Part shown: piece after piece, positions 23,569-36,158 of the stretch | How positions within the stretch are numbered: position 1 is the stretch's first letter | Layout: the number at the start of each line of letters is the position of its first letter | Assembly: GCA_032358255.1 (NCBI GenBank) | Contig: JAULBX010000003.1 | Span: forward strand, 372,001-436,000 | DNA length: 64,000 bases | Origin: Heterotrichella gracilis | Taxonomy: Eukaryota; Sar; Xanthophyceae; Tribonematales; Xanthonemataceae | Reading direction: 5' to 3' | Notes under the pieces: generated by a model | The model's database searches: none | Told to the model about the DNA's origin: nothing | Seen by the model: the letters and a program-made list of their open reading frames with translations, nothing else | Program-made: the position numbers and the translations under genes

Positions 23569-24926
23569 CCCACCCCGGCCCCGCACCACCATGCTGGTTG
23601 ATGAGTGCGGAATGGTGTGCGTGGAAGCTGGGAGGTCATCGGAGGGTTCTAGAGGGTCTGTCTCACCTGGATTCATGGCCTGGCGAATGGGATGCAAGGG
23701 TTTTGCATCCACAGGGTGCCCGTGCGGGTGGGTGCAATTGCTTTCTTCCAATGATATCACGTTGCATGACCAAGTGTTGGTGTGACATTGGTTGGAGGGC
23801 AACGTCAGCAATCTGAACTGAACCCTTTCTTGCACAGTGCCTGTGACAATGGGTCCCACCTTGGGTGAACCAGCTAGACAGGGAAAACCACAGTTGTGTG
23901 ATTTTGATTACTGCTTTGATGCCCTTCACGGCATCACTGTGCACCTCAGTGATCGGCTTCGTGCCCTTTGGATCGAATCTACCACCCACCAGCTTATCCT
24001 CATGGGGCACTCCCTTATCAAAATTTAATGTGATTCCCACGTCCATGTGGGGATTCACGTAGGACGAGGGAGTGCTGTAGTACACGTACTACGAAGAGAA
24101 GCTTGTGGGTGGAGAACTTAGCGCGCAAGGCGCGCGCAATGCAACCACCAGGTTTGGATAACGCTGCCAAGGAAATCAAAGCAAGTATTGCTCTTCCCCA
24201 TGTCCAAATTGTGGGCCAGGCGCCAGGACAAGCGGATGCAGCGCATCTGTGTGCACGCCCTGTACCAATGCTGTGTCCTGGGCATGAAAGGTGCAATATT
24301 GATGGCAAAGATTGGAGCACTGGGCGGACCTTGCCGGGCTGGGATTGGATCAACCCTGGTATAATGTTGAGTTTGAAGCTGCATGGGGGGTCGATGGGAC
24401 CATTAGGTGCCACTGGCCTTCCAACGGACTGGAAGCATGTTGTTGGCTGATTGTCTGGATGTGCAAGTGCAGCCAGGCCCTGCTTCAATCTACTACCGGA
24501 GGCTCAGCCGTACACGTGTGCCCTACACGTGTGCCTTCCAAGCTGAATTCAGCTGGCGCGGCTTCTCATACTCGATCAGATTTCAATTTACTTCCTTGCC
24601 ATGTTTTCCAGCAGTACTCAGTACGGTACTACAGCCAGATTTAATCTAATTTAGCAAAAACTGATATTTAACAAAATAAGTTATGAGATATAGATACATG
24701 GGATGTAAATTATGTCAATCACGTAATACGTAATACATACTATGATCACGATGGTGGTTCAATCACCGGCAGATTCCTACCATGGGCAACACAAAGCTGC
24801 CATGGCATGGCGCGCCCTCAACTACCCAACTGATGCCCCATCTGATGCAAGCGAGACCTGCAGCTAGTGACCTCTGCACTCCAGCAGAGTGTAAAATTTA
24901 GCTGTTGGGCTCCAAGTTCGTTTTGT
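23569..24926. other. convergent intergenic region
   Basis: It lies between the 3' ends of the polyprenol reductase gene and the kinase gene. No recognisable gene; one open stretch on the minus strand is listed separately. From about 24640 to 24760 it is AT-rich. Confidence 0.5.
23870..24089 (-). CDS. possible exon of unrecognised gene
   Basis: After a TAG acceptor-like site near 24090 the minus strand reads YVYYSTPSSYVNPHMDVGIT and continues open with KGVPHEDKLVGGRFD and KPITEVHSDAVKGIKAVI. The composition looks protein-like rather than random, but I recognise no family and find no neighbouring exons that join in frame. It could be a remnant or chance. Confidence 0.2.
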
Positions 24927-27900
24927 TCAGCCCAGCGCTGTGTGCAGCGCCTCGCCCACCTCGTTTGCCTGCAGCCTGATGGCACTGCTGCGTACGCATT
25001 CCAGCCCCTTGAAGTAGTCCACCAAGTCCACCAGCTGCTGCAGCATAGCCTGTGTGGGGGGGAGTTCAAGTAAGAACACCAGAATGGATTAAAATGGCAT
25101 ATTGAATCATACGAAACAGAAGTCAATAAAGTTTGGGAGGCAGCTGCTGGACAATGGCCTGCAGGGGAGAGTGCCCAGGTGGGATGCTTTCACCATCAGT
25201 GGCCACACGCCACGCGGTTCTGCCAATCGCAGCTTCAAGTGCCAATTCCATGAAGAATCCCCAATTCCGACAATCAGTAGCGCTGCCCCCCCCTGCCCTG
25301 CACCATGACACCCTTCCTACCCACCTTTGGTGACCCATCCACGCTCCTCAGCCCCGCCGCAGCAGCCACCCCTGCCACCTTGCTCACAAGCACAAGCAGC
25401 GCAGCCTGCAAGACAGGAGGGGATCAGTGCCAGGCATGGGGTGCGTATGTATACTGTATTAACCAATGGTTTTGTGAAGGCATCGCCATCCTTCGGGGAA
25501 TAAGCACCCCTCCACTGCCCAGCGCTACACCTCCCATCCTCTCACCACCCCCGTCACCATCTGCAACCCCTACCCCCCCCCCATCAACCCACCTGCAGCT
25601 CCCCAGTGATGTGCACCTCATCGCAGCACAGCGCATTGCCCAGCAGCGCCACACCCTCAGTGGTTAGCAGCAGGCCAGCCGCCTCACGTGGGTACAGGTC
25701 AAGCAGCGTGTGCAGGGCGGACACGCACAGGCCAGCCACCGCTGCGTCTGGCTGGCAGACGATGTCGAGAAGAATGGGTGTGGAGGTGACAAAGGGGCAG
25801 GTCTGGCCGCTGCCGCCGCGGGAGGCGGAGAGGGAACTGCGGCGGGTGTTTGGGTGAGGTGGGGCGGTGATGATGGTAAGCCAGGCGCTTGGCAAGAGTC
25901 TAGATGGCTCCCGGGCAAAGCAATAGATGGCACTGCTGTGCAGTGCGGACAGCGCACAGTGTGATCAGCACACAGTGCGATTAGTGCAGTGCACAATATA
26001 ATCAAAGCAGTGCGAACACTGCACAGCTGGGCAGGTGCGGCGCTTCTGCACCCCACCTCACCCTCCCCTGACCACCACCAAACCATTACTCTGGCACATC
26101 ATCCCCACCCGCAACCCCCCACCTGCTATCCCACTTGAGCAGCGCCACCGCCAGCTCCATGACCGGCTCCAGGAAGGGCTGCACATCGTTCTGAAACGCA
26201 TACTCAAGCACCGCTGACACCTGCGGGCGGAAATCAAAACATGCATATTAAACCTGGTCCATTAGGGTAATCAGAGCATGATCAAGCAGGTGATCTTATC
26301 GCGATCCAGCAGGCCATCGGAGCATTGTCACGCAGGTAATCTCACCGTGATCCAGATGGGCCATTAGGACATGATCAAGCAGGCATCAGACCATGATCCA
26401 GTAGGGTAATGAAAGCACGATGAAGCAGGTAATCAGACCATGACATCAGGGCTTGATCAAGCACAACTACCCCACCACCCCCACCCACCACCCACCTTGT
26501 CCACCACCTGCAGCCGCTCTATGTCCTCAGGCGTGAGCCACTGGCCCTCCACCAGCGTGCGGCACAGCTTGATGTTGTGGATGTTGTTGTGCGGGTGGTC
26601 AAGGGAAAGGTACTCAAAGAAAACGGGGACGAGGCCCATCCTGTGCAAAGGGAAGGAATGGATGTTGACGGCGGTTGAGGATTCTGGTTCCAGTGTTGCT
26701 CAGGGTACTGTAACTACTGCAAGGAGTAAAGTTGCAAATGCACTTACATTGGTGCACCCAGCCCTGACCTCACAATCATCCGCCACCTACCATCCACCTC
26801 CTGCACGCATGGCGGATGCGCCTCACCCAACCCACCTAACCTCCCACCTCCGACCCACCTCTCCACCTCCTGCACCCATGGCGGATGCGTCCCTTTCACC
26901 CACCCACCCACCCACCCACCATCCCCACCACCCACCTCTGCACCTCCTGTACCCATGGCGGGTGCGCCTCCAGCATGGCCACCAGCAGCTTGAGCGCGTA
27001 CAGGGGCATGGGGTCATCGCCTGCCAGCAGCTTGGGAGCCAGGGGGAGCAGCTGGCGGGCACACATGGACAGCACGCTGCTGTCGGCTCCTGCATGCGCA
27101 CATGCCGCTGTGGATGACAGTTCCATGCATGCCCCAGGTTACAATTTGAGGGCACAGGGTTTTGGGATGAGAGTTAAAGCCTAAACCTGCTGTCGCCTGC
27201 ATGTGCACACGCCACCAAGGGCCACAGGTGCAGTTGACGATTACAATGTAAATTGCAGCACCAGTTCCATGCATGCCCCAGGCAGGGCTATTCCACTGTG
27301 ATACATGCACTAGTACATGTCCTCGCTCCCGCGTACGCGCACAATACAGTAACACTCATGCCTAGGTTTAGATTTGATTCCATGCGCGCCCTATACCCTC
27401 CCCGCACCCCACCCACCACCACCCCCCCGCACCTGGCCCCCGCAGCTCCTCCAGCAGCCCCCTGTCCCCAAACCACACCAGCACCATGTCGCACACCAGC
27501 TTGAGGCAGTGCGCGCGCAGGTCGCCGGTGTGGCTGGTGGGCGAGGCGACGATGGTGGCAAGCACTGGCAGCAGGCTGGTGGCTGCGGGTCGTGCCACTC
27601 GTATGAGCTGCGCGCGCTGCTGGCAGGTCACCTCCAGAAGGTTGAACAGGGTTGCCTGCGGGACGTGGTTCAGATCATTCAGATGTGAAATTCTTGGCCT
27701 ACTTGTGGCAGTCAAGGGGGAGGAGGGGAGGGGGATAGGGAGGGGGGATCAAGTGGGAACGCCTCCAAAGTGAAAAGGTGTCTTCCCAGCTATGTTGTGA
27801 AAACTATTGCCTGTGATAATAAAACCACCAGGGGCCTGCGATACAAGGCCCGGACACACTTGCATCACATGTTGATCATCCGGCCATTGCGTGCACATCA

Positions 27901-30900
27901 TCATCATCCACAGCCTAAACCCTAACCACCATCATGCAATACCAATAGACCTCTCCCCAATCCCCCCACCTTGAAGGGTGTGGTCCACTGCCCCGTGACC
28001 GAACCCCCGCACACCACCTGCAGCCAGCGGGCAGCTGCCGCCACCAGCTCTCCCCCCACCACCGCCCCCCTCATGGGCGCGCATGATGCCAGGTGCAGGA
28101 GGGTGGTGGACAGCTCCAGCTGCTCCTGGTGGGCGTTGGAGGAGCGCAGGGGGGTGCGGTGGGGGGAGGAGGTGCGCGAGCGCTGGAGGGCGGCGTTGGT
28201 CTGAGGGAGGAGGATGGGGGGTGGGGGTCAGGATGGGGACCGGAGGGGCCCAAGGGCGGGGCAGACGAAGGGGACTACAACACTGGAAGGGCGCCAACAA
28301 ACTTTGCACATCCATGGGGTAAATTGGCGCCAAATTGGAAAGGCATAACGTTGACCAGTTTTGAAAACGACTGTGATTTGACTGCTGCAACTGTGGCACA
28401 AGGGTTCAGTCAGTTGGCCTGGTGAATGGTGCAAAGGGGCCTGTCAACGGGTGCGTACCAATGCGATGAGCTTGGGCACCGCCGCCCCCACCTCCTGCGT
28501 GAATGCGGCCAGTACCTGGTGGCAGTAGGGGTCGCCGGGCTTGAGGTACTTGTCAATCTGGGGGGGCACACGCACAAATGAAAAGGGAGCATCAAAACGC
28601 AAGAAGTGGACATGTACGCTGCTTGTTTACTTGAGGGTTGGCGAGGAGGGCAGTGCCCTCCTGTCAACTATCAACCCCCTCCCACATGGGCGCAGGCACA
28701 TGTCACCCCCTTCAGAGACATTGATTCACTGATGAATTGGAGCCAGGGTTCAATAAAAGCCACAATTGCATCGACTCTCGCCACTTACCTAGCCGACAAA
28801 ACCTCGTTTATTTGCTGCTGGAGAGTATAGCGCACCCTCGACACCACCGCATCCGCAGCGCGTGACTGCGGTTGATGCTGACATGCTTCCAGCCTGCCTG
28901 ATCATGCCCACAATCCATCTGACCAAACAACAACCCCGCCACTCCTCGCGCACGCACCCACCACCCCCCTCCCCGCCCCTCACCTGCGCCACCAGCCTGT
29001 TCTGGCACATGGGCCACAGGTACTTTGGCTGCAGCCGCACCACCAGCCCCAGGCACACCAGCGCCTTGCCCCGCACAACCACCCCGGGACTATCCAGCAG
29101 GCCGCACAGCGCGTGCAGCAGCCCCTCCTCAATCTGCAGTATGTCGGTCACGTACTCCCGCAGCTGGGGCAGGGTGAGGGCTAGGCAGAGGGTGTTGGCC
29201 AGGGACGCCTGGACTTTGGTGTTGCCGGAGCGCAGGCCTGCGGGTGGGGTGGGTGGGATGAGGAGGTGGGGGTGGGGGTTGCAGTGTGATTGGTGCCACT
29301 GCATCACAATCACGAGGAAGCCACTGTGGGTGTTGTGGAAAGGTAATAATTTCCAAAAAGAGTAAGCCCGGGCGAAGAATTCATCGACAGGGTTTTTTGT
29401 TTTTAATAAAACAATACCTACAAGGTACCTAATGTGAACAAAACACATTAATATCAGTCATTTCCTGCCCAGGATGACCATGTATATACGAAGAATACAA
29501 ATTTACTCATGCAGCAACTGTTATATAAAATGAACCATCCCTTCCCCTACCTGCGATCACCGCCCGCATGCCCAGCGTGTCCAAGAATGTGCTTGTCAGG
29601 CCAGGGCTGACACGCAGCAGGCGGGACAGCGTGGATGCCGCAGTGGCCCTCAGCGGGTCGCTGGTGGTGCCGGCATACACGCGCGCCAGCTGCTCCACAG
29701 TGGCTGCGGTAGCAAAGTGGCGCAGCCATGGACCGCCCTGCGCCGAGATGTTCTCGATGGTCTTCACCGCGTAGTGCTGCACAGCAAACAAATAAGATTA
29801 AGGTAAGCCCCATCCCCACACTCAACCTGCGCACGTAGTCTGCCATGGGGCCCGGGTGACAAACCCTAAACCCTAAACCATAAACCCTAAAAGCCTAAAT
29901 CAACCCGCAAACCCTAAACCCTAGATCCTAAACCCTAAAAGCCGGAAGCCCACTCCTGCATCATGTATCATGTTAGGCCTCTAAGGGCCCCAGCAGACGC
30001 CGCCGCTACCATAAACCCTAGATCCCAAACCCCGATTCCCACCTGCGCGACGCAGTCCTCGGTTGGCCCCAGCAGGGGCATGACGGCTGCAAACCCTAAA
30101 CCCTTTATTCCAAACCCTAAACCCTGAAGCCCTCACCTGCGCCACGCAGTCCTCTGTGGGCCCCAGCAGGCGGGTGACTGATGCAAACACGCTGTCCGCC
30201 ACCGGCCACTCGAACATCTGCTGCTCGTCCTGCTGCTGGCTGGCGATGTAGAACAGCAGCTCGCCCAGGGCAGCCATGGTTGCGCGCCGCACCTTGTCGC
30301 TGGGGTCGCGCAGGCAGGAGGCAAGCACGTCAACCACGCCTGCACAGGAGGATATAGCTTTGAGGGAAAAAATAGAATTACAACAGATATGAGGTTTTGC
30401 ATGCACAGGGTTAGAAAAAAAACATGTGGTAAAAACCAAAATTACATTATCAACCATGCACTGCATTAAACACTTTATATTCCACCACCCCTGCATAGGC
30501 CAAAGCCACACCGTTGTGCTGTCCCCATCCCCAGCAAGACCTTGATCACATCCCCGGGACGGCACCCCACCTGAGTACGCAAAGTCGCCCTGGATGACTG
30601 TTGCGTGGCGCACCAGCATGCCCACGATGGCCGTGAGCCTGCACTGCATGAGCGCCACGCGCGCCTCCCGCAGGTGCGCCACCACCAGCAGCGCCACCCG
30701 GCTGTTGACCAGCATGTTGGCGGAGGAGGTATCCGCGCACAGGGACTCAAAGTAGGCCAGCACGTTCACCTGCGGCCATGAAGGGACAGCGTGACACGGT
30801 GGGTTTCAGGCTGCATGCTAGGAGGGTGCTAGGGAATTTATCTCTATACAGCAGTCGGGGCGGTGGGGATTTCTAGACTGCGCGGCCGGGGCGATGACAG

Positions 30901-33900
30901 GGATTTTACTCTGTCGTGGTGCATGAGGTGTTGGCGCACAGCGATTGAATGTGATCCCAGACAGGGTTCTGGTTGGGTGCCTGTGCGCACCTTTTCCTTC
31001 ACCGTCATTGGCCCCGCCAGTGCGCTGTACACCTGGCCCAGGTAGGCCTCAAGCGCATCGGGGGGGAGCTGCAGGAACAGCCGCAGGGCCTGCAACGGAT
31101 GGGGGGAAGGCTTCAGGGCCGCCAGGGGCGTAATGTAGTCGAATTGCAAGCGTTCTAACATTGCTGTCAGAAGAAGCCTGGCCCTGCCCAGCTTTGACTC
31201 GGCAAGCATGGTACTATCAACATAAAATCCGTAGATCCTTAGCAGCCAGGGTAAATGTGTGCGTACCCAGCGGTGCAAAAAGGACGCATTGTGGGGGTCC
31301 CCATGTCAATGACAGCCTTGGCCCCTGCAGGCTGTGGCACTATCCAGGGCACTGTACCAGGCTGGCACACAGAGCAAGCAGGTGGGTGAGGGTGTCGCGT
31401 ACCAGCGGCGCAAAAGGCATTGTCCTCGGGTCCCACACCGCCGCCTCCACCCGTTCAATCCGCCTGTTGCCCACGATTGGCTTGACGGCGGTGTCAGACG
31501 GGTGCCAGATGAGCTCCTCCAAGGCCAGGGGGCCAGCCTCACGGGGGGAACCGCCCTGACCCTGGCCCTGCTCTGTCGGGCTGGGTGTGGCGCTGCGGGG
31601 AGGGCCTGCACACACACACAATGGCAAATATATGATTTGGGGATTATAGTTCACAGGTATGCGAGTGTAGGTCATCCTACATGGCAAGTTGACGGCTCAA
31701 ATATTATGGATCCCACAGCAGCATGGTAGCGCTGGGTGTGGCACTGCGGGTGGAGCCTTCGCACACGAGTACAAGAAAGAGTCCCACCTGCTGAATCCAG
31801 GTCGAACGGCCGTGCATGGGCATCCCCGCTGCACTGCCGTGGTGCAGCGCGGCTAGGCGAGGCTGCGGGTGATGGTGGCGCACGTGGCGGGGGCAAGTGT
31901 TCCGCCATCTGCCGTTCCAGCTGGCGCTGCACTCCTCCTGCAGACAGGTACAGTCACGGTCACATGCGCGCCCCAGATTGAGAGACATCCGCACATAGAA
32001 GCCACACACCATGCATTCTTGTCCTCCTCCCGTCAACAAATGCGGGAATATCGACGAGACATGTGTCATGCAAGGCATGTGGGTGAAGTGTGGTATCCTA
32101 TAACACACATGAAAATCCTGCCCTTCACCCCGGCGCAGGCAAGGATCAAGGATCTGGGCTCACCATGCGCATGGTCTTGCTGGCGCATGGGGTCCCTGGG
32201 CCGCCCCACAGCCGCCCCGTGGTGCACAGCCGCTGACTTGTGGAAGGCCATGGGCGTGGACACAGCAATGGGCACCGCCACCCCACCCCCATGGGCCGGA
32301 GGGCTGCGGTTGTCGCTGCGCTGGGGGCTGCCGGCAGAGGGGTGGCTGGAGGTGCTTGGCAGCGCTGATGGGCTCCCGGGTACCTCTGCAACACATGGGA
32401 GCCTTCAGGTGCAAGGGGTTTCACACATGAAGCAGTAACCCTAAACGAACCCCAAGCCCTGAACCTTCAAAGGATAGGGGTTGCACAAGATCAACAAATG
32501 GCGTGAACTTTGCCAAGCGCGTGTGCATCGCCGTCACTACCCCTCTGACTCTACTGCAGGGATGCGTGTAACTTGCCTACCATGACCCTATACCCTGACG
32601 CGGCAGCGAAGGCCTCACAGGCGCATGTGAAATACAGTACAGTCTGCAACACAGCCCAGTCCGCGCACCTGCTTGTGCCTGGTTGGCACCCCCGCCAGCA
32701 GGCTTGTCCTCAAAATCGAGCTCTGTGTCTGCATTGGGCAGGGTCACGTCCCCCGTGCGCGCCACCACGCTCTGTGCCGCCATGTTGTCCCCTGCGTCCG
32801 CCTCCCTCTCCAGGTTGCTGCGCACGATGGTGGCTATGCGCTGCACGTTCACGCTCTGCCGCACGGTGGCAAGCGTATCGACCTCGGGCTGGGCCTGAAT
32901 TCAACATCAGAGGAATTAATATTTTTTCATGTTGCGGTCGTAGGTTGAAGGGAACAACCCTTGAGCAAAACCCTACGTGAATTGCAAAGGACAACCCAGA
33001 GCGGTACAATGGTGATATAATACAGGTCATCATGCTGCACAAAGGAGACATGCAAGGACATGGGTTATAGCTATGGTTGCATGGGGTTGATGTTACTTCA
33101 AAAAAGGGTTCGGAGCGATGTTCAGCTATATGTGGATGACGTGGCATATACGGAATTGCTTTAACCTTGACGTCAGCGATGATTTACGCTGGCTATATGT
33201 GGGTGACGTGTAGTGGCCAACCCCACCTCGGCGCCGTTGCTGGAGGCCGTTGCATTGAGCTGGTTGTTCTCGAGGAACTCCTGGAACGCAGGCTCAGGCG
33301 GCATGTCCCGGTCTGGGAACTCGCAATGCCAGAAGGGATGACTCCGGAGCTCCTGCCAAAAGGTGGGCTTGGTCAGGATCGTGGTCCCGAATCACTTGCA
33401 GACGTTTACATGGAACTAAATCGTGCCAGAGTAAGCTGCATGGCACTGCGTGTGCAAGGCTGCCTGCTCATGTGGCTCCTGCTGGTGGTATAGGTGACAA
33501 AATGTGTGATTCTGATGTCACCATGGTGGTACTGAACCCCTTGTGCTTGCTGCATGGATCTGGCAATCTGCAGCAGCTTGTCAAGGACAGGAGTGCATGG
33601 CGTGTGGCCACCGTTGGTTGAGGCATCCCACACTGGGCAGTCATGTGACTGTGGTGCTAATAGGCATGTGACCAGCTCACCCACTCACCGTCCATGTCAT
33701 GCGCTCAGCTGGATTCCGCTGCAGCAGCCGGGCCACCAGATCCTCAAACTCAGGTGAAGCACCTGCGCATCCCATGCCTACTCTTAAAGTTGCCAAAAAG
33801 GCTTCCAATCCAAGCACAGGATTATGCTACATCAATACGGTGTCATGCTGCATGCTGTGGCAGGTGCAAAAAGGTGCAGGGTTCCGGGTAGGGAGGAGAA

Positions 33901-35258
33901 ATTTTTAATCAATAAAATAATATATGTTCCTTGTGTAGGTCAACCCCCCACTGCGATTAAACCATGAGAGATAGCTTAAATCATTAATTTATGCCAGGCA
34001 GATGCAATGATTGCCAGCGCGGTTATGACGTCACCTGGTATTGGCTTGGGCTCCGCCATCACGATGTCCTCCATGAGCTGGTTCAGAGACTTGCTGTTGA
34101 ATGGCGGGTGCCCTGCTGCGCACTCGTACAGCACACAACCCAGCGCCCACAGATCGGAAGCAATGGAGTGGGTGGCACCATCCATGAAGAGCTCAGGCGC
34201 CATGTAGCATGGGGTGCCCCTTTTTGCCTGCGCACAAGCGCACGTCAAAAGCGTTGCCAGGTCATACTACCAGAGAGTGGGTACTTGTGTGCACGGCCAA
34301 GTGTGCAAGTATGAAACTAAGCTGACTGCTAACCTGGCTGTACTGCTGGAGTGCGTGTAAGTAACTATCTATATAGGACACCCAGCCTGAATTAATTCCA
34401 GCAACCCCAAAAACATTGCTGAAAAGAAAGGATAGTGTGCATAGAATGTTGGTTGGTTTCAGGAGGATGGGGTACCCACCGGGAGCAGCTTCTTCAGCGG
34501 AGTCTTATTGATCTCCTTCAGGGTGCGCGACATGCCAAACCCTCCCAGCTTGATCCTGCCATTCTCGTCCAGCAGGATGTTGGAAGGCTTCAAGTCGCAG
34601 TACACGATGCTGTTTGCGTGGAGGTACAGCAAGGAACTGACCAGGTCCCGACCAAAGTCGTGGATGGAGGTTTCGGGCAGCTTGCCGTCTTGCTTCAGGA
34701 GGGAAACAAGGTTGCCTCCCACGCAGTACTCCAGTATCAGCCACAGGTGGTTGTTGGTCTCATACCTGGAGCAGCAGTGCTGGTCAGCGAGGCGCAGCGC
34801 TGGTTGGTCAACATCTTGAAACATAGATTGTGGTTTCAATGTGGTTGGCCCGTGACCCTGTATGTCCTAAGCTTACCAGGCAAAGAACTTGAGGATGTTG
34901 ACGTGGTTCAAAGCGTGCATCGTCCGAACCTGCAGGAAAGCTGGCAGTGAGATCCCAGCAGGGTTTGCAGACCCAACTACTTTCGGCACCTGGGTGAGAC
35001 TTGCAGCATGCATGCATACCTCCCGAAGCACTCGTGGCTGCTCAGCCTTGTCCACACTCTTGATGGCATAGTACTGTATGTTCTTCTTCCGCCTCCCTTT
35101 GTAGATAGTGGAGTGCCTGCCCTTCCCAATCACCTCATACATGCTGTTTGTGCCAAGGCAAGGCAAGTCAGCACCAAGCCAGAGAATGGTTGTAAAACGG
35201 TAGCACAAGCAGCTATAAGATTCCAAATAACACCTTGAACTTACTGGTATTGGTTCAT
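24927..35258 (-). CDS. RUK: RUNKEL/ULK4-like protein kinase with helical repeat tail
   Basis: Plant RUNKEL binds phragmoplast microtubules in cytokinesis; animal ULK4 is a pseudokinase linked to microtubules and cilia. Minus-strand exons: 35258-35245, 35143-35020, 34929-34877, 34765-34480, 34227-34035, 33762-33689, 33352-33227, 32894-32690, 32385-32164, 31937-31788, 31605-31403, 31089-30991, 30769-30571, 30339-30137, 29776-29551, 29237-28984, 28865-28794, 28557-28459, 28200-27970, 27655-27433, 27089-26936, 26640-26496, 26220-26123, 25836-25593, 25405-25325, 25049-24927; about 1366 residues. The N-terminus MNQYHMYEVIGKGRHSTIYK mirrors RUNKEL. The kinase domain (about 6-270) keeps K33, YCDLKPSN (D121, N126) and an APE, but the DFG motif reads GFG (G139). 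A low-complexity linker follows, then LALEELIWHPSDTAVKPIVG and HEAT/ARM-like helices such as KVRRATMAALGELLFYIASQ. The exon 17 donor is uncertain: a strong GTAAGT five bases on breaks the frame. Confidence 0.9.
26785..26890 (-). repeat. two copies of kinase-gene exon 21, 3' end with donor
   Basis: Copies at 26785-26822 and 26855-26890 resemble the true junction at 26931-26970 (codons HPPWVQEVxR then GTGGGT). Three candidate donors lie in a row. Confidence 0.9.
29858..29940 (+). repeat. telomere-like CCCTAAA cluster in kinase-gene intron
   Basis: Seven or more perfect and imperfect AACCCTAA heptamers in about 80 bp, inside the intron between exons 14 and 15. It is the densest such cluster in the window. 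A smaller cluster follows at 30091-30127. Confidence 0.85.
30038..30093 (-). repeat. partial copy of kinase-gene exon 14, 3' end with donor
   Basis: Resembles 30132-30187 at an offset near 94 bp (codons LLGPTEDCVAQ and the donor). A shorter third trace lies at about 29983-30000. Confidence 0.9.
31264..31302 (-). repeat. partial copy of kinase-gene exon 11, 3' end with donor
   Basis: Resembles 31399-31437, in the intron after exon 11, spanning the PFAPL codons and GGTACGC donor. Confidence 0.75.
31729..31768 (-). repeat. partial copy of kinase-gene exon 11, 5' end with acceptor
   Basis: Resembles 31579-31618 at an offset of 150 bp, in the intron before exon 11, spanning the acceptor and first codons (PPRSATPS). 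Confidence 0.75.
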
Positions 35259-36158
35259 TGTATCCAGGAGCTCCCAGAGCAGGTTGAGAGGGCCAAGTTG
35301 CTATGCAGTCCACGCCAGCAAACTTTCCACCTTCACAACATACTCAATCCTTGAGGGCTGGTGAGCTTTAGACACACTGCTGCCATGGACATCCAAAAGC
35401 AGAGGCTGTTCTCATGTCTGGCACAGGGTTCTAGCTGCTCGTGGTCTACTCAGTCGGCATGCAACCGGTACGTACGCAATCTCAGCAATAGCAGCAGGCC
35501 ACACAAGGTCTGGTGCGCAACCCGTTGTGCTATACTGCTAGGCCCCAAAGCAACTACAAACAACGCCCTTGTCTCATCCGACCCGAGCTTGTGTAACTAG
35601 GCAAGTGGTGACTTTGGCTCCATGGCTTGGAGGTTGGGAGAGCAAACCGCCCAACCACGCGGCGTGGGTAGCACTTTCATGGGCTGCCAACCAGGAAGCC
35701 TGCATATGTGCGAGGCTCAAAGTGTGAAGCGTCTGCACATTCAGCCGCTGAACTTCAGCGCATGTGATCACGGAAGTGCGTCAACTGGGACTGAAAAGCT
35801 GTTCCAGGACTTTTGTCAGACTATATTATGCACCCCCTTACAAGGTTCGACAGCTGCAGTAGACAGTTTTGAATGTTTCAAAGACAGCTCGGTCGTCACA
35901 TCCACACAGCAGCACATGTCACAGGTCCAGCCCTATCCAAACTCTGGTTTGCGCGTACAACGCCATTTTGGTTTGAACTGCAGCTCGCCTGGTCTGTGTG
36001 CTGAAGTGACACTCGGTTGGCAATGCCATTGGCAATGGCACTCGCTGGGAAATGCCATGGGGAAATGGGGCTGATGACCGCAGGTCGCGGATGACAGCAG
36101 GTCCAGGCGCTAGCATATGTCAGAGTCGGTTTTAAAAAATTACATCTAAACCCCAAAC
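35259..36158. other. intergenic: kinase-gene promoter side
   Basis: No recognisable gene. It must hold the promoter of the kinase gene and the 3' end of the next minus-strand gene. Confidence 0.5.

Noticed and set aside
29858-29940. Chromosome end
   Set aside because: The heptamers sit inside an intron with exons on both sides and are short and degenerate.
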